Positions 43,995-52,210 of a stretch of 64,000 nucleotides of DNA are shown piece by piece (the first letter of the stretch is position 1; each line of letters begins with the position of its first letter). Both the position numbers and the translations under genes were made by a program. The notes beneath the pieces are model-generated. The model had not been told where the DNA came from. It ran no database searches and was given only the letters and a program-made list of their open reading frames with translations. The stretch is from Oscillospiraceae bacterium (lineage in GTDB: Bacteria; Bacillota; Clostridia; Oscillospirales; Oscillospiraceae), in the NCBI GenBank assembly GCA_017415425.1, contig JAFQGT010000002.1:93345-157344 (forward strand), read 5' to 3'.

Positions 43995-44679
43995 TATTCA
44001 AAACTCCAAACTATACAAATTTATACCAAGATATGCCGCTTTCGCCAGGGGTTTCGGAACATTTCCTCCACCCCGCCATCTTTTCCCGATGGCATATGGC
44101 GGTATATTGTGGCGTATCTTTCCTACCAAAGGTAGTATAAAAAGTAGTAAATTCAGAAAATTCTTCAAATTTACTACTTAGCATTTCTACATTGTAGATT
44201 CTCTCTTGTGTTAGATTATAGCATAATCAGGTGTGTTTTTCAACCTTATAGAGGCTTCCCTCTTTTCTTTGGATGGGTATATACTGGATAGATAGCTACC
44301 TCCAGATACTCCCCACAATAGTATTTCTTCTCTCTGTATCTTCTCTGCATATTTGTTCCCTTTCCTATATGGTTGTTGTGTTAATACCTTATACAAGCTC
44401 GGCATACGGGAGGAATCCCCATCCCGTTTGCAATGAGCGATGTGCGCCTTATCCTGGCGGACGGCGTTGCACATCGATTGCGGCACACACTGCGCCCTCC
44501 CTTGCCTCCGCCACTGGCGGCGGTCAGGCTCGTGGCCGTCGGCAAGTGTTACGCATCTATAGTAGATGACGAAAAAATGGCTTTTGAGCAGGGTCGCAAG
44601 CACCGACAAAATGGGCATAAAAAATCCTGCTACCTCTATTTTAGCTGCATTTGCAGATAAGGGAGGGTAGCGGAAAACA
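43995..44679. other. Gene-poor region with nested inverted repeats, possible mobile-element relic
   Basis: About 690 bases without a gene I can defend; open frames here have no ribosome sites and read as shadows. It holds palindromes at 44123-44135, 44142-44179 (12-bp perfect arms) and 44186-44198, and a GC-rich structured block at 44406-44525. The block has arms ACGGGA/TCCCGT (44406-44427), CGATGTGC/GCACATCG (44438-44445, 44469-44476) extended by GCAAT/ATTGC, and a CCGCCACTGGCGG hairpin. The loop contains ATCCTGG, close to the nic-site core of IncP-type transfer origins. A remnant oriT or structured RNA is possible. Confidence 0.35.
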
Positions 44680-44710
44680 AAAATAGCCGCCTCCATCACG
44701 GAGGCGGCTA
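44680..44710 (-). terminator. Terminator of small membrane protein gene
   Basis: Stem AGCCGCCTCC with GGAGGCGGCT, loop of five, followed by T run on the minus strand. Confidence 0.85.
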
Positions 44711-44724
44711 CGATAATAGCTTTG

Positions 44725-44997
44725 TTATTTGTTAGTTTTAGATTTTATAGATATACCCCAGCCGAGCAAACCTACACCTGCAGCAAGCAGTAGGAATAGA
44801 CCAGCCATTGCAACCAAAAACAGAGAGTGATACTCAGCCTTTAAGATGTTGTACCAAGAGGAATCAGAAAATTTATAGAACAGAACAAGGGCAACGGCAA
44901 TTACTTCACCGCCAAAAATGACTTGTCCATCACCTGGCTTTGCGGTATGCACCCAATCCAAAAATCTATCGTATATGCTCTTTTTCTTCTCTTCCAT
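44725..44997 (-). CDS. Small two-helix membrane protein, unknown
   Basis: A 90-residue protein with a charged N-terminus (MEEKKKSIYDRFLDW), two hydrophobic helices (about 31-45 and 57-82) and a Lys-rich C-terminus. No family recognised. The start ATG 44997 has AAAGGA nine bases ahead; an ATG three codons earlier overlaps that site. A promoter (TTGAAA-17-TATACT) lies 60 bases upstream and a terminator follows, so this is a genuine single-gene unit set in an otherwise gene-poor region. Confidence 0.65.
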   Translation of the reverse strand: MEEKKKSIYDRFLDWVHTAKPGDGQVIFGGEVIAVALVLFYKFSDSSWYNILKAEYHSLFLVAMAGLFLLLAAGVGLLGWGISIKSKTNK

Positions 44998-45056
44998 TGA
45001 AAACATCCTTTCGTGTGTTTCTTCGATTTTAATCTAAAACACGAACTTATAGAACA

Positions 45057-45085
45057 AGTATAGCACAATTATATCACACTTTCAA
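45057..45085 (-). promoter_or_regulatory. Promoter for small membrane protein
   Basis: Minus strand TTGAAA (45080-45085), 17-base spacer, TATACT (45057-45062). Confidence 0.65.
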
Positions 45086-45155
45086 GCTTTTTTGCCATCC
45101 GTTGACAAAACAATCGAATAAGCAGTTCTTTGGCTTTTTCCTCTTCAAATAGCAT
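45069..45155 (-). CDS. Possible 28-residue small protein
   Basis: A short frame MLFEEEKAKELLIRLF... ending LESVI, with GGGGGGA seven bases before ATG 45155. The peptide would be an amphipathic helix. It is too short to judge by similarity and overlaps the promoter of the next gene; listed because the ribosome site is good. Confidence 0.3.
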   Translation of the reverse strand: MLFEEEKAKELLIRLFCQRMAKKLESVI

Positions 45156-45483
45156 GTTAATCCCCCCTGTACTTATATGTTATTATAGAAATATCCGTAA
45201 AACAAGCCGCCGACCTGATGGTCGGCGGCTGTGCTGTTTTCTGTCATGTTGGGGTAAAATGTGGTTATTTTCATAAGTAGTATGCCAGTAGTACGAATGG
45301 GGTAAAAACCTCGCAAACCCTGGCATAGACCCGCATAGCTTGGTATGCCGTGCCAGGCTTAAATCTTCCCGTGGCAAACAAACAAGATTTTTACCATAAA
45401 ATGCCCTCGCTTTCGTGAATGCATTATAGCACGAGCGGCTGCGGATTGCAACAAAGCCTTCCCCTCTGCCTGCGCCATTTGCA
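45156..45483. other. Intergenic region with hairpins, no gene seen
   Basis: Contains a strong 10-bp hairpin GCCGCCGACC/GGTCGGCGGC (45206-45229) and a longer imperfect structure built on CCTGGCAT/ATGCCGTGCCAGG (about 45318-45358). No supported ORF. Similar hairpin sequence recurs at the uxaC terminator. Confidence 0.45.
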
Positions 45484-45485
45484 TA

Positions 45486-45527
45486 GAAAAAACAGCCGCT
45501 GACCGTTTGGTTGGCGGCTGCTTTTTC
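45486..45527 (-). terminator. Terminator after uxaC
   Basis: Stem CAGCCGCTGACC paired with GGTTGGCGGCTG (wobble and one mismatch) flanked by A and T runs, just beyond the uxaC stop at 45529. Confidence 0.75.
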
Positions 45528-45528
45528 G

Positions 45529-46950
45529 TCAATTTTTGATCAGATCTGTAAAGCCAAAGTAGCGCAGGGTGTTGTGATAGCTGATGTTTTCGATCAGCTG
45601 ACCCAGATACTTTTCATCTGCCGGGTATTCCCCATCTTCCACCATCTGCCCCACCAGATTGCACAAGATCCGGCGGAAATATTCGTGACGGGTGTAGCTG
45701 AGGAAGGAGCGGGAATCCGTGAGCATACCGTTGAACGTGCCAAAAGCGCCCAGACTCATCAGACTCCTCATCTGCTCCTCCATACCTACCTTGTGGTCGT
45801 TAAACCACCAGGCTGAGCCCTGCTGCAATCTGCCGGGGATAGGACTGTCGGTCTGGAAGGCGCCCATAATGGTGCCGATGATGCCGTTGTCGGCATTGTT
45901 CAGGGAGTAGAGGATGGTCTTACCCAGAGCATCCGCATCCTCCAGCGTACCCAGCAGCTTGGAAAGGCCGGCAGCGTTAGGGGCATCGTTCATAGAGTCA
46001 AAACCGGTGTCGGGGCCCAACTTTCGGTACAACTTCCGGGAGTTATCCCGCAGGCAGCCAAAGTGGAGCTGGTTCACCCAACCACGGCGATTATATTCCT
46101 TACAGACGGAGATCAACAGGGCGGTGTGGTAGGCAAGCTGTTCCTGCTGGGTGATGGATCGGCCGCTCTTTGCCCGGGTGAAAATATCATTGAGGGTGTC
46201 CTCATCCGCCTCCTCACAGAAGCAGAAGTCCAGACCGTGGTCGCAAACGCAACAGCCGCAGTCTGCAAAGTAAGCGATCCGGTCGTTCAGCGCCTTGCGC
46301 ATCTGCTCTATGGTGTCAATGGGATACCCCACCACATTCTCCAGCTTGGCAACATACTGAGAGAAACCTTCCTTATCTGCCCGCATAGCCTTATCCGGCC
46401 GGAAGGCAGGCAGCACCACAGCCGGTGCGGTGGGATCGGCAGCAAGGAGCTTGTGAGCCTGCAGGTCATCCGCAGGATCATCGGTGGTACAAATCAGCTT
46501 TACGCCGGACTTACGGATGATCCCCCGCACGGACATATCCGGCTGCTGCAGAATGGCGTTGCACTTTTCAAATATCTCCATAGCGTTTTCGCCGCACAGA
46601 GGCTCTTGGATACCAAAGTATCGCTGCAGCTCCAGATGTGTCCAGTGGTACAAGGGGTTGCCGATGAGCATCGGCAGCGTTTCTGCCCACTTCTGGAACT
46701 TCTCTGCCGGGGTGGCATCGCCGGTGATATAGTACTCCGGGACACCGCAGGAGCGCATAGCCCGCCACTTATAGTGGTCGCCGCCCAGCCACACCTCGGT
46801 AATTGTGGCATAGCGCTTGTCGATATAGATCTCCATCGGATCGATGTGGCAATGGTAGTCGATAATAGGCATCCTGGCAGCGTGATGGTGATAGAGCTGC
46901 TTTGCGGTTTCGGTTTTCAGTAGGAAATCCCGATCCATAAACTTACGCAT
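45529..46950 (-). CDS. uxaC: Glucuronate/uronate isomerase
   Basis: A 473-residue amidohydrolase-fold isomerase converting D-glucuronate to D-fructuronate or D-galacturonate to D-tagaturonate. Typical features are the N-terminal FMDRDFLLKTETAKQLYHHHA, metal-binding YHCHIDP, WEVWLGGDHYKWRAMR-like EVWLGGDHYKWR, ICTTDDPADDL and the C-terminal RHEYFRRILCNLVG. Length matches UxaC (about 470). Start ATG 46950 is eight bases from AAAGGAG; an ATG six bases earlier is too close. No uxaB/uxuA dehydrogenase or dehydratase is adjacent; instead two class II aldolase-family genes lie divergently, separated by 375 bases carrying a repeated motif. Confidence 0.94.
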   Translation of the reverse strand: MRKFMDRDFLLKTETAKQLYHHHAARMPIIDYHCHIDPMEIYIDKRYATITEVWLGGDHYKWRAMRSCGVPEYYITGDATPAEKFQKWAETLPMLIGNPLYHWTHLELQRYFGIQEPLCGENAMEIFEKCNAILQQPDMSVRGIIRKSGVKLICTTDDPADDLQAHKLLAADPTAPAVVLPAFRPDKAMRADKEGFSQYVAKLENVVGYPIDTIEQMRKALNDRIAYFADCGCCVCDHGLDFCFCEEADEDTLNDIFTRAKSGRSITQQEQLAYHTALLISVCKEYNRRGWVNQLHFGCLRDNSRKLYRKLGPDTGFDSMNDAPNAAGLSKLLGTLEDADALGKTILYSLNNADNGIIGTIMGAFQTDSPIPGRLQQGSAWWFNDHKVGMEEQMRSLMSLGAFGTFNGMLTDSRSFLSYTRHEYFRRILCNLVGQMVEDGEYPADEKYLGQLIENISYHNTLRYFGFTDLIKN

Positions 46951-47040
46951 ATACATTCTCCTTTTTATCGGTGGGAATCGATTATTTATCTTTATTATAT
47001 CGGGAATCTGTACCGGAAACATAGGGATTCTTTGCGGAAA

Positions 47041-47050
47041 ATATTGTGAT
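47041..47050 (+). promoter_or_regulatory. Repeated motif ATATTGTGAT, copy 1
   Basis: One of three exact copies in the uxaC-aldolase spacer; candidate operator half-site on the uxaC side. Confidence 0.45.
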
Positions 47051-47177
47051 TCTTGCGTTGTTGTCCGAAAATCCCCATCGTTGGATCAGGCAGAGATGAT
47101 CTCCCATTGGGCGCGTTCCTCTGTATCGACTCTGTATTCAATCTGTTGCGTCATATTCCTCACGTCCGCAAACAGCA

Positions 47178-47187
47178 ATATTGTGAT
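47178..47187 (+). promoter_or_regulatory. Repeated motif ATATTGTGAT, copy 2
   Basis: Direct repeat of copy 1, located 19 bases before the -35 box of the aldolase promoter, a position suited to an activator. Confidence 0.5.
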
Positions 47188-47205
47188 ATTTTTTTGCAAA
47201 ACTCT

Positions 47206-47235
47206 TTGACATCTGTGACTGATATATCATATAAT
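47206..47235 (+). promoter_or_regulatory. Promoter for class II aldolase genes
   Basis: TTGACA (47206-47211), 18-base spacer, TATAAT (47230-47235). Confidence 0.82.
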
Positions 47236-47287
47236 AGTTGAAACGAAAAGCAAAATAGAAAGCAATTGTTTTCAGAACAAAAACCGT

Positions 47288-47297
47288 ATCACAATAT
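47288..47297 (-). promoter_or_regulatory. Repeated motif ATATTGTGAT, copy 3 (inverted)
   Basis: Inverted copy (ATCACAATAT on the plus strand) in the 5' leader of the aldolase gene, 29 bases before its start codon, where binding could block transcription or translation. Confidence 0.45.
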
Positions 47298-47325
47298 GCT
47301 TTTATTTTGCAAAAGGAGGATCTAT

Positions 47326-48405
47326 ATGTTTTTTGAAGAGAACGCAAAATTACTGCAAGAGTTTTCCCGCCTGTCTCAGGCTGCCGGTGCCCGTGCTGAC
47401 TATATCCAGGGCGGCGGCGGCAACACGTCCGTCAAATTGGAAAACGGTCTGATGGCCATCAAAGCCTCCGGCTACTTCCTCAGCGACATTCTCCCGGACA
47501 AGGGTTATGCGGTATTGGATGCCGCCGCTGTAAGAAAATTTTATTTGGATAATGAGCCGGACCAGCTGGAAGATGTGGAAAAGCAAGGCTCTGACTGTGC
47601 CAAAGAGAATGTCCAGACCATTCCGGGTCTGGAGGCGGTGCGCCCCTCTGTGGAAGCGGGCTTTCACTCTATTTTGAACACCTTTGTGCTGCACACCCAC
47701 AGCGTCTATGCCAATCTGGCTGCCTGTTCCACCTCCTGCCGCCAGATCGCAAAGATCGCCTTTGCCGATGCCCCCTACACCTGGGGTTGGGTAGCCTACA
47801 CCGATCCCGGCGCCAATCTGACCTTTGCCATCCGGGACGAGCTGCGCCGGGTGGAAGCCGAAACCGGCAAAACACCCGCCGTGATCCTGATGCAGAACCA
47901 CGGCATCATCGTCCATCACCAGGACGCAGACCGCTGCCTTGCCATCCACAGCGATGCCAACCAGCGGCTGGCTAGACACTTTGGTCTCACCGGAGAGGAT
48001 TTCCCCGAGATTTGCATTGCAGAAGAATCCGACGGCAGTTATACAGCCACCACCGAATATCTGAAAGAGCAGCTGCGCTCCGGACGGCACACCCAGAAGA
48101 GTCTGATGGAAGAACCGCTGTACCCCGATCAGATGGTATTTTTGGCAGATACCTTCTTTATGGATGCGGATACGATGGAAGACGGGCAGGGCATCGCCAA
48201 CTCCCAAACCGGTCAGGTGCGGATGCGGATGCCCCAGAAGAAAGCGCAAACATTGACCGAAATTCTGGTAGCTGTGTGCTTTATCACAGAGCACATTGAA
48301 AAGAACGGCTACGCCCTGTCCACGATGGGTGAGGCCGCCAAAGCGTTCATCGCCAACTGGGAAAGCGAAAAGTATCGGAAGTCTCTTGTGGAAACAAAGC
48401 GATAA
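47326..48405 (+). CDS. Class II aldolase/adducin family protein
   Basis: A 359-residue protein whose first 250 residues match the class II aldolase domain: GGGGNTSVKL (phosphate loop), LHTHSVYAN and MQNHGIIV (zinc His). Family members such as FucA, RhaD and AraD cleave or epimerise ketose phosphates. The C-terminal 110 residues (YPDQMVFLADTF onward) form an extension seen in the larger RhaD/YtcB-like branch. Start ATG 47326 has AAAGGAGG ahead; the frame runs further upstream without a site. It is the first of two aldolase-family genes opposite uxaC. The catalytic Glu is not certain in this branch. Substrate unknown. Confidence 0.85.
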   Translation: MFFEENAKLLQEFSRLSQAAGARADYIQGGGGNTSVKLENGLMAIKASGYFLSDILPDKGYAVLDAAAVRKFYLDNEPDQLEDVEKQGSDCAKENVQTIPGLEAVRPSVEAGFHSILNTFVLHTHSVYANLAACSTSCRQIAKIAFADAPYTWGWVAYTDPGANLTFAIRDELRRVEAETGKTPAVILMQNHGIIVHHQDADRCLAIHSDANQRLARHFGLTGEDFPEICIAEESDGSYTATTEYLKEQLRSGRHTQKSLMEEPLYPDQMVFLADTFFMDADTMEDGQGIANSQTGQVRMRMPQKKAQTLTEILVAVCFITEHIEKNGYALSTMGEAAKAFIANWESEKYRKSLVETKR

Positions 48406-48539
48406 TTTTTTGATAAGGCGCTTATTTTTATAAAAATGTAGCAGAATACATTCCCAACCACACAACAAGACTGGGAAGATTTTCACCGTCGTATGCTGCG
48501 GCTGCTATGATCTTCCCCCCCCCGCAAAGGAGGATTTTT

Positions 48540-49832
48540 ATGAACATTCAATACATCCACCCTGCTGACCAACTGGTTATGTTTATGCAGAGAATTTATG
48601 ACAAGGGTCTGACCACCACCTCCGGTGGAAACCTGTCCATTATGGATAACGAGGGCAACATTTGGATCACCCCCGCCGGTGTGGATAAGGGCACTTTGAC
48701 CCGAGGCGATATTGTCTGCGTAAAACCCGACGGCACTGTGATGGGTCAGCATAAACCTTCCTCAGAGCTTCCCTTCCACGCATCGGTGTACAAGATGCGT
48801 CCGGATCTGCGGGCTGTGCTCCACGCCCATCCTCCGGCACTGGTGGCTTTCTCCATCGTACGGCGCTGCCCCAATCTGGATCTGATCCCTTCTGTGCGGA
48901 AGGTTTGTCCCGATGTTCAGATCGCCATTTACGATGTGCCCGGCAGCGATGCTCTGGGTGAAAAGGTGGGCGCGGTATTTGCAAACGGTTGCGATATCGC
49001 TATTTTGGAAAATCACGGCGTATGTATCGGCGCTGCGGATATGTTCACCGCCTTCCAGCGGTTTGAGACTCTGAATTACACCGCCACTTTGGAAGGTCTT
49101 GCCAAAAAAGTGGGTAACATCCATCCCCTGCCGGTTGATGGCTACCGAATCAGCCAGACCCGCAGCCACACCAAGATGGATGACTTTATCCCTCACAGTC
49201 ACACCTCTGAGGAGCTGGCTGCCCGCCGGGATATGATTACCCTCATTAAGCGCTCCTACAAGATGGGGCTGTTCACCGCCACCCACGGCACTTACTCTGT
49301 CCGTCTGGCCGACGGCAGCTTCCTGATCACCCCCTACAACTGCGACCGCGCCTATTTGGAAGAGGACGATCTGGTCCGCGTCAAGTCCGATATGAAGGAG
49401 CAGGGCAAGATCCCCTCCCGGGCGGTTATGTTCCACGAGAAGATCTATCGGAAGCACCCGGAGATCAAAGCCATTCTGCAGGCGCATCCTCTGCACGCAA
49501 TGGCCTTTGCGGTGACCGATGCCAAGTTCGACCCCAGAACCATTCCCGAAAGCTACATTCTGCTGCGGGATGTGAAAAAGCTGCCCTATGAGACAGTGTA
49601 TGTGGATCCCGACACGGTGGCAGAGGCACTTTCCCCCAGCCGTCCTGCGTTGATGTTGGAAAACAGCTCCGTGGTGGTCACCGGCGAGAGCCTGCTGCAG
49701 GCCTTTGACCGGCTGGAGGTTATGGAATCCACTGCCCACTCCATTATCCTGTCCAAAGAGATCGGCGATATCATCCACATCACCGACGCGGAAGTGGAAG
49801 ATCTGAAGGTGGCATTCCATCTTACCGATTGA
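48540..49832 (+). CDS. Tandem class II aldolase domains, second domain degenerate
   Basis: A 430-residue protein made of two class II aldolase domains. Domain one (about 5-200) is complete: GGNLSI, E76 in SSELPFH, H95 and H97 in HAHP, H159 in LENHGV, aligning with E73/H92/H94/H155 of E. coli FucA. Domain two (about 222-425) repeats the fold (ATHGTYSVRL, then ILQAHPLHAMAF and MLENSSVVV) but Glu is Ala (SRAVMFH), the first zinc His is Gln314 and the third is Ser376, so it cannot bind zinc or catalyse. The dead half may complete an active-site interface normally made by a neighbouring subunit. Start ATG 48540 has AAAGGAGG ahead. Likely cotranscribed with the previous gene. Confidence 0.88.
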   Translation: MNIQYIHPADQLVMFMQRIYDKGLTTTSGGNLSIMDNEGNIWITPAGVDKGTLTRGDIVCVKPDGTVMGQHKPSSELPFHASVYKMRPDLRAVLHAHPPALVAFSIVRRCPNLDLIPSVRKVCPDVQIAIYDVPGSDALGEKVGAVFANGCDIAILENHGVCIGAADMFTAFQRFETLNYTATLEGLAKKVGNIHPLPVDGYRISQTRSHTKMDDFIPHSHTSEELAARRDMITLIKRSYKMGLFTATHGTYSVRLADGSFLITPYNCDRAYLEEDDLVRVKSDMKEQGKIPSRAVMFHEKIYRKHPEIKAILQAHPLHAMAFAVTDAKFDPRTIPESYILLRDVKKLPYETVYVDPDTVAEALSPSRPALMLENSSVVVTGESLLQAFDRLEVMESTAHSIILSKEIGDIIHITDAEVEDLKVAFHLTD

Positions 49833-49856
49833 CACGCCCCCTTTCTACAGTACAAA

Positions 49857-49890
49857 CGTGCCGGCTCTTTGCAGAGCCGGCACTTTTTCT
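49857..49890 (+). terminator. Terminator of aldolase operon
   Basis: Stem GCCGGCTCT with AGAGCCGGC, loop TTGC, then ACTTTTTC. Confidence 0.88.
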
Positions 49891-49959
49891 GCCTGCGCTG
49901 TATATTTTTCGTTTTTCTGGCAGACAATACCTCCGAACACAAAAACAGGAGGTTTTTCT

Positions 49960-51168
49960 ATGAAATCCATTCGTTTTATCTGCCTGCTGCTGATGCTCTG
50001 CGCTCTGCTTGGTATGGGCGTGAGCGCCGCGGAGGTTGATTGTGACCAAGTGTACTGTTTCAGCGGTGGGGAGTTTTCCAGCGCTGAAGAGACTCTGGCA
50101 GGAATTTGTGTCACCGGCCTGCCGGAAGCTGATTCCGGCACAGTTATGCTGGGCAACCGGGTGATCCGAACAGGAGACATCCTCTCCGCAACGCAACTGA
50201 GCAATCTATCCTTCCATCCTCTGCGGACAGAAGAGGATGCCCAGGCAACCATCAGCTACCTTCCTATCTATGCGGATCGGGTGGAAAAAAGCACCACGAT
50301 GACCATCGGCATCCGGGGTAAGGAGGACAAAGCCCCCGTAGCAGAGGATATGGCTCTGGAGACCTACAAAAATCTGGCCAACGGCGGAATGCTGAAGGCA
50401 TCCGACCCGGAGGCCCAACGTCTGACCTACACGGTGGTTCGGGGGCCTAAGCGGGGAACTCTGGAGATCCGGGAGGATGGCAGTTTCACCTACACTCCCA
50501 AGAAGAATAAGGTGGGTGTGGATTCCTTCACTTATACCGCAGCTGACCCTGCCGGTCACGTTTCCCGGGTCGCCACTGTTACCATCCAGATTCTCAAACC
50601 CGCCGATGCCCAGCAGTACACCGATATGGCAGGACAAGATCACCAGTTTGAAGCAGAATGGATGCGTAACACCGGTCTGTTCGTAGGTGAGGAAGTAGGC
50701 GGACAATCCTGTTTCTATCCGGAAAAGACCGTCAGCCGAGCAGAGTTTCTGACAATGGTGATGCAGGTTCTGGACATTCCGGTAGATACCCAGCGTCTGG
50801 AGGGCGTACCCGCCGATATCCCTGTCTGGCTGCAGCCCTATTTGGCAGCAGCCATCCGCTCCGGTCTGACGGCAAACTGGCTGACCGATCAGGATCTGCA
50901 GGCGCCCATCACCGGGGCGGAGGCGGCGGTAATGCTGCAGAATGCTCTGGATCTGACTGTCAGCACGCAAATTCTGGAGGCAGAACCCACTTTTTCCGAG
51001 GATGTACCCACCTGGGCAGTTTCCAGTCTGACGGTGATGGCAGAAAACGGCGTGGCGCTGGAAGCCAATGCCCCCTTGACCCGGGCAGATGCCGCCGGAG
51101 TGCTCTATCGTGTCAGTTATCTGGCGCTGGAAGCACCGGGTATGGCCATCTTCCGGATGCACAAGTAA
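49960..51168 (+). CDS. Secreted SLH-domain protein with cadherin-like repeat
   Basis: A 402-residue protein with a signal peptide (cleavage near VSAAE, residue 23). Residues about 120-210 are a cadherin/Big_9-like repeat: DKAPVAEDM, GTLEIREDGSFTYTPKKN and VDSFTYTAADPAGHVS. The last 190 residues hold three S-layer homology units (YTDMAGQ, FYPEKTVSRAEFLTMV, then PYLAAAIRSGL, ITGAEAAVML, and WAVSSLTVMAENGV, LTRADAAGVLY). SLH units bind pyruvylated secondary wall polymers, so this is a wall-attached protein. Role beyond that is unknown. Start ATG 49960 has AGGAGG ahead. Confidence 0.85.
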   Translation: MKSIRFICLLLMLCALLGMGVSAAEVDCDQVYCFSGGEFSSAEETLAGICVTGLPEADSGTVMLGNRVIRTGDILSATQLSNLSFHPLRTEEDAQATISYLPIYADRVEKSTTMTIGIRGKEDKAPVAEDMALETYKNLANGGMLKASDPEAQRLTYTVVRGPKRGTLEIREDGSFTYTPKKNKVGVDSFTYTAADPAGHVSRVATVTIQILKPADAQQYTDMAGQDHQFEAEWMRNTGLFVGEEVGGQSCFYPEKTVSRAEFLTMVMQVLDIPVDTQRLEGVPADIPVWLQPYLAAAIRSGLTANWLTDQDLQAPITGAEAAVMLQNALDLTVSTQILEAEPTFSEDVPTWAVSSLTVMAENGVALEANAPLTRADAAGVLYRVSYLALEAPGMAIFRMHK

Positions 51169-51205
51169 AAAGCATCCCCCTGTGTTACAGGGGGATGCTT
51201 TCTTT
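51168..51205 (+). terminator. Bidirectional terminator
   Basis: Stem AAAGCATCCCCCTG with CAGGGGGATGCTTT, small loop; separates the convergent SLH gene and ddh. Confidence 0.88.
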
Positions 51206-51209
51206 GTGA

Positions 51210-52199
51210 TCACAGCAGCTGCTGCCGCAGCTGCGCTCCTGTCTTTGGTGACAGGTAGGCAGGCGGAATGTCAAACACCGTCTTTGCACCCCATTGTCCC
51301 TCCCGGGCCAGGCGATGCACCGCTCTGGCGTACGCCACCAACACAGAAGATGTAAATTCCGGATTGGAGTCCAGGTGCAAAGAATACTCAATACACTGGC
51401 GGGTTTCCCGTTCTGCCCCGGTGACTCCGGTGCGGATCACAAAGCCTCCGTGGGGGATGCCCCGGTGATCCCGGTCCAGCTCTTCCTGGGTGATGAAATA
51501 AACGGTGGTGTCATAATCAGCAAAGTAGCCGGGCATCGTCACGATCTGGTTTTCGATTCGCTCCCGGTCAGCCCCCTCTGCCGCCACCACATAGCACTCC
51601 CGTGTGTGCTTCTGGCGGGTGGTGAGGGTGGGGTTCTCCCCTGCCCGGACGCTTCTGAGTGCCTCTTCCACCGGAATGGTGTATTGCCTGGCATCCACTA
51701 CCCCGTCGATGCGGCGAATAGCATCGGAATGACCCTGGCTGACGCCTTTGCCCCAGAAAGTATAATCCTGTCCCTCCGGCAAAATGCAGCCGGCCAGCAG
51801 CCGCTGCAGGCTGAACATACCCGGATCCCAGCCGGTGGAGATCAGCGCCACGTGGGAAGTCTCTTTGGCAGCGGCATCGCAGGCGTCAAAATGCTCCGGG
51901 ATGCGGCTGTGGGTGTCAAAGCTGTCTACGATGTGAAATTGCCTGGCATACCGGGGACTCTGCTCCGGCAAATCGGTGGCGCTGCCGCCGCCCAAGATCA
52001 GCACATCGATATTCTGGGTGAAGTCCAAAAGAGAATCTGTGTGGTAGACCGGGGTCTCCGGAAAACAGGTGGTAATGCGCTCCGGCTTGCGCCGGGTGAA
52101 AACGCCCACAAGGGACATATCCGGATTCTGCCGGACGGCAAGCTCCACGCCACGGCCTATGTTGCCGTAGCCTAAAATTCCAATACGGATAGATTCCAT
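51210..52199 (-). CDS. ddh: meso-Diaminopimelate D-dehydrogenase
   Basis: A 329-residue NADPH-dependent dehydrogenase that makes meso-DAP in one step from tetrahydrodipicolinate, for lysine and peptidoglycan. Rossmann motif IGILGYGNIGRGVE, catalytic-region STGWDPGMFS and WGKGVSQGHSDAIRR are as in Ddh of Corynebacterium and Clostridia. Start ATG 52199 has AGAGGA ahead; an ATG five codons upstream is possible. It begins 11 bases after the cysK stop and is probably cotranscribed. Confidence 0.95.
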   Translation of the reverse strand: MESIRIGILGYGNIGRGVELAVRQNPDMSLVGVFTRRKPERITTCFPETPVYHTDSLLDFTQNIDVLILGGGSATDLPEQSPRYARQFHIVDSFDTHSRIPEHFDACDAAAKETSHVALISTGWDPGMFSLQRLLAGCILPEGQDYTFWGKGVSQGHSDAIRRIDGVVDARQYTIPVEEALRSVRAGENPTLTTRQKHTRECYVVAAEGADRERIENQIVTMPGYFADYDTTVYFITQEELDRDHRGIPHGGFVIRTGVTGAERETRQCIEYSLHLDSNPEFTSSVLVAYARAVHRLAREGQWGAKTVFDIPPAYLSPKTGAQLRQQLL

Positions 52200-52210
52200 A
52201 GGCGATCCTC

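Noticed and set aside
44211-44699. Frames in the 44.2-44.7 kb structured block (both strands)
   Set aside because: They cross hairpins, lack ribosome sites and have low-complexity Arg/Pro composition; treated as noncoding relic.
45183-45377. 64-codon minus-strand frame
   Set aside because: It reads through two hairpins and has no start signal.
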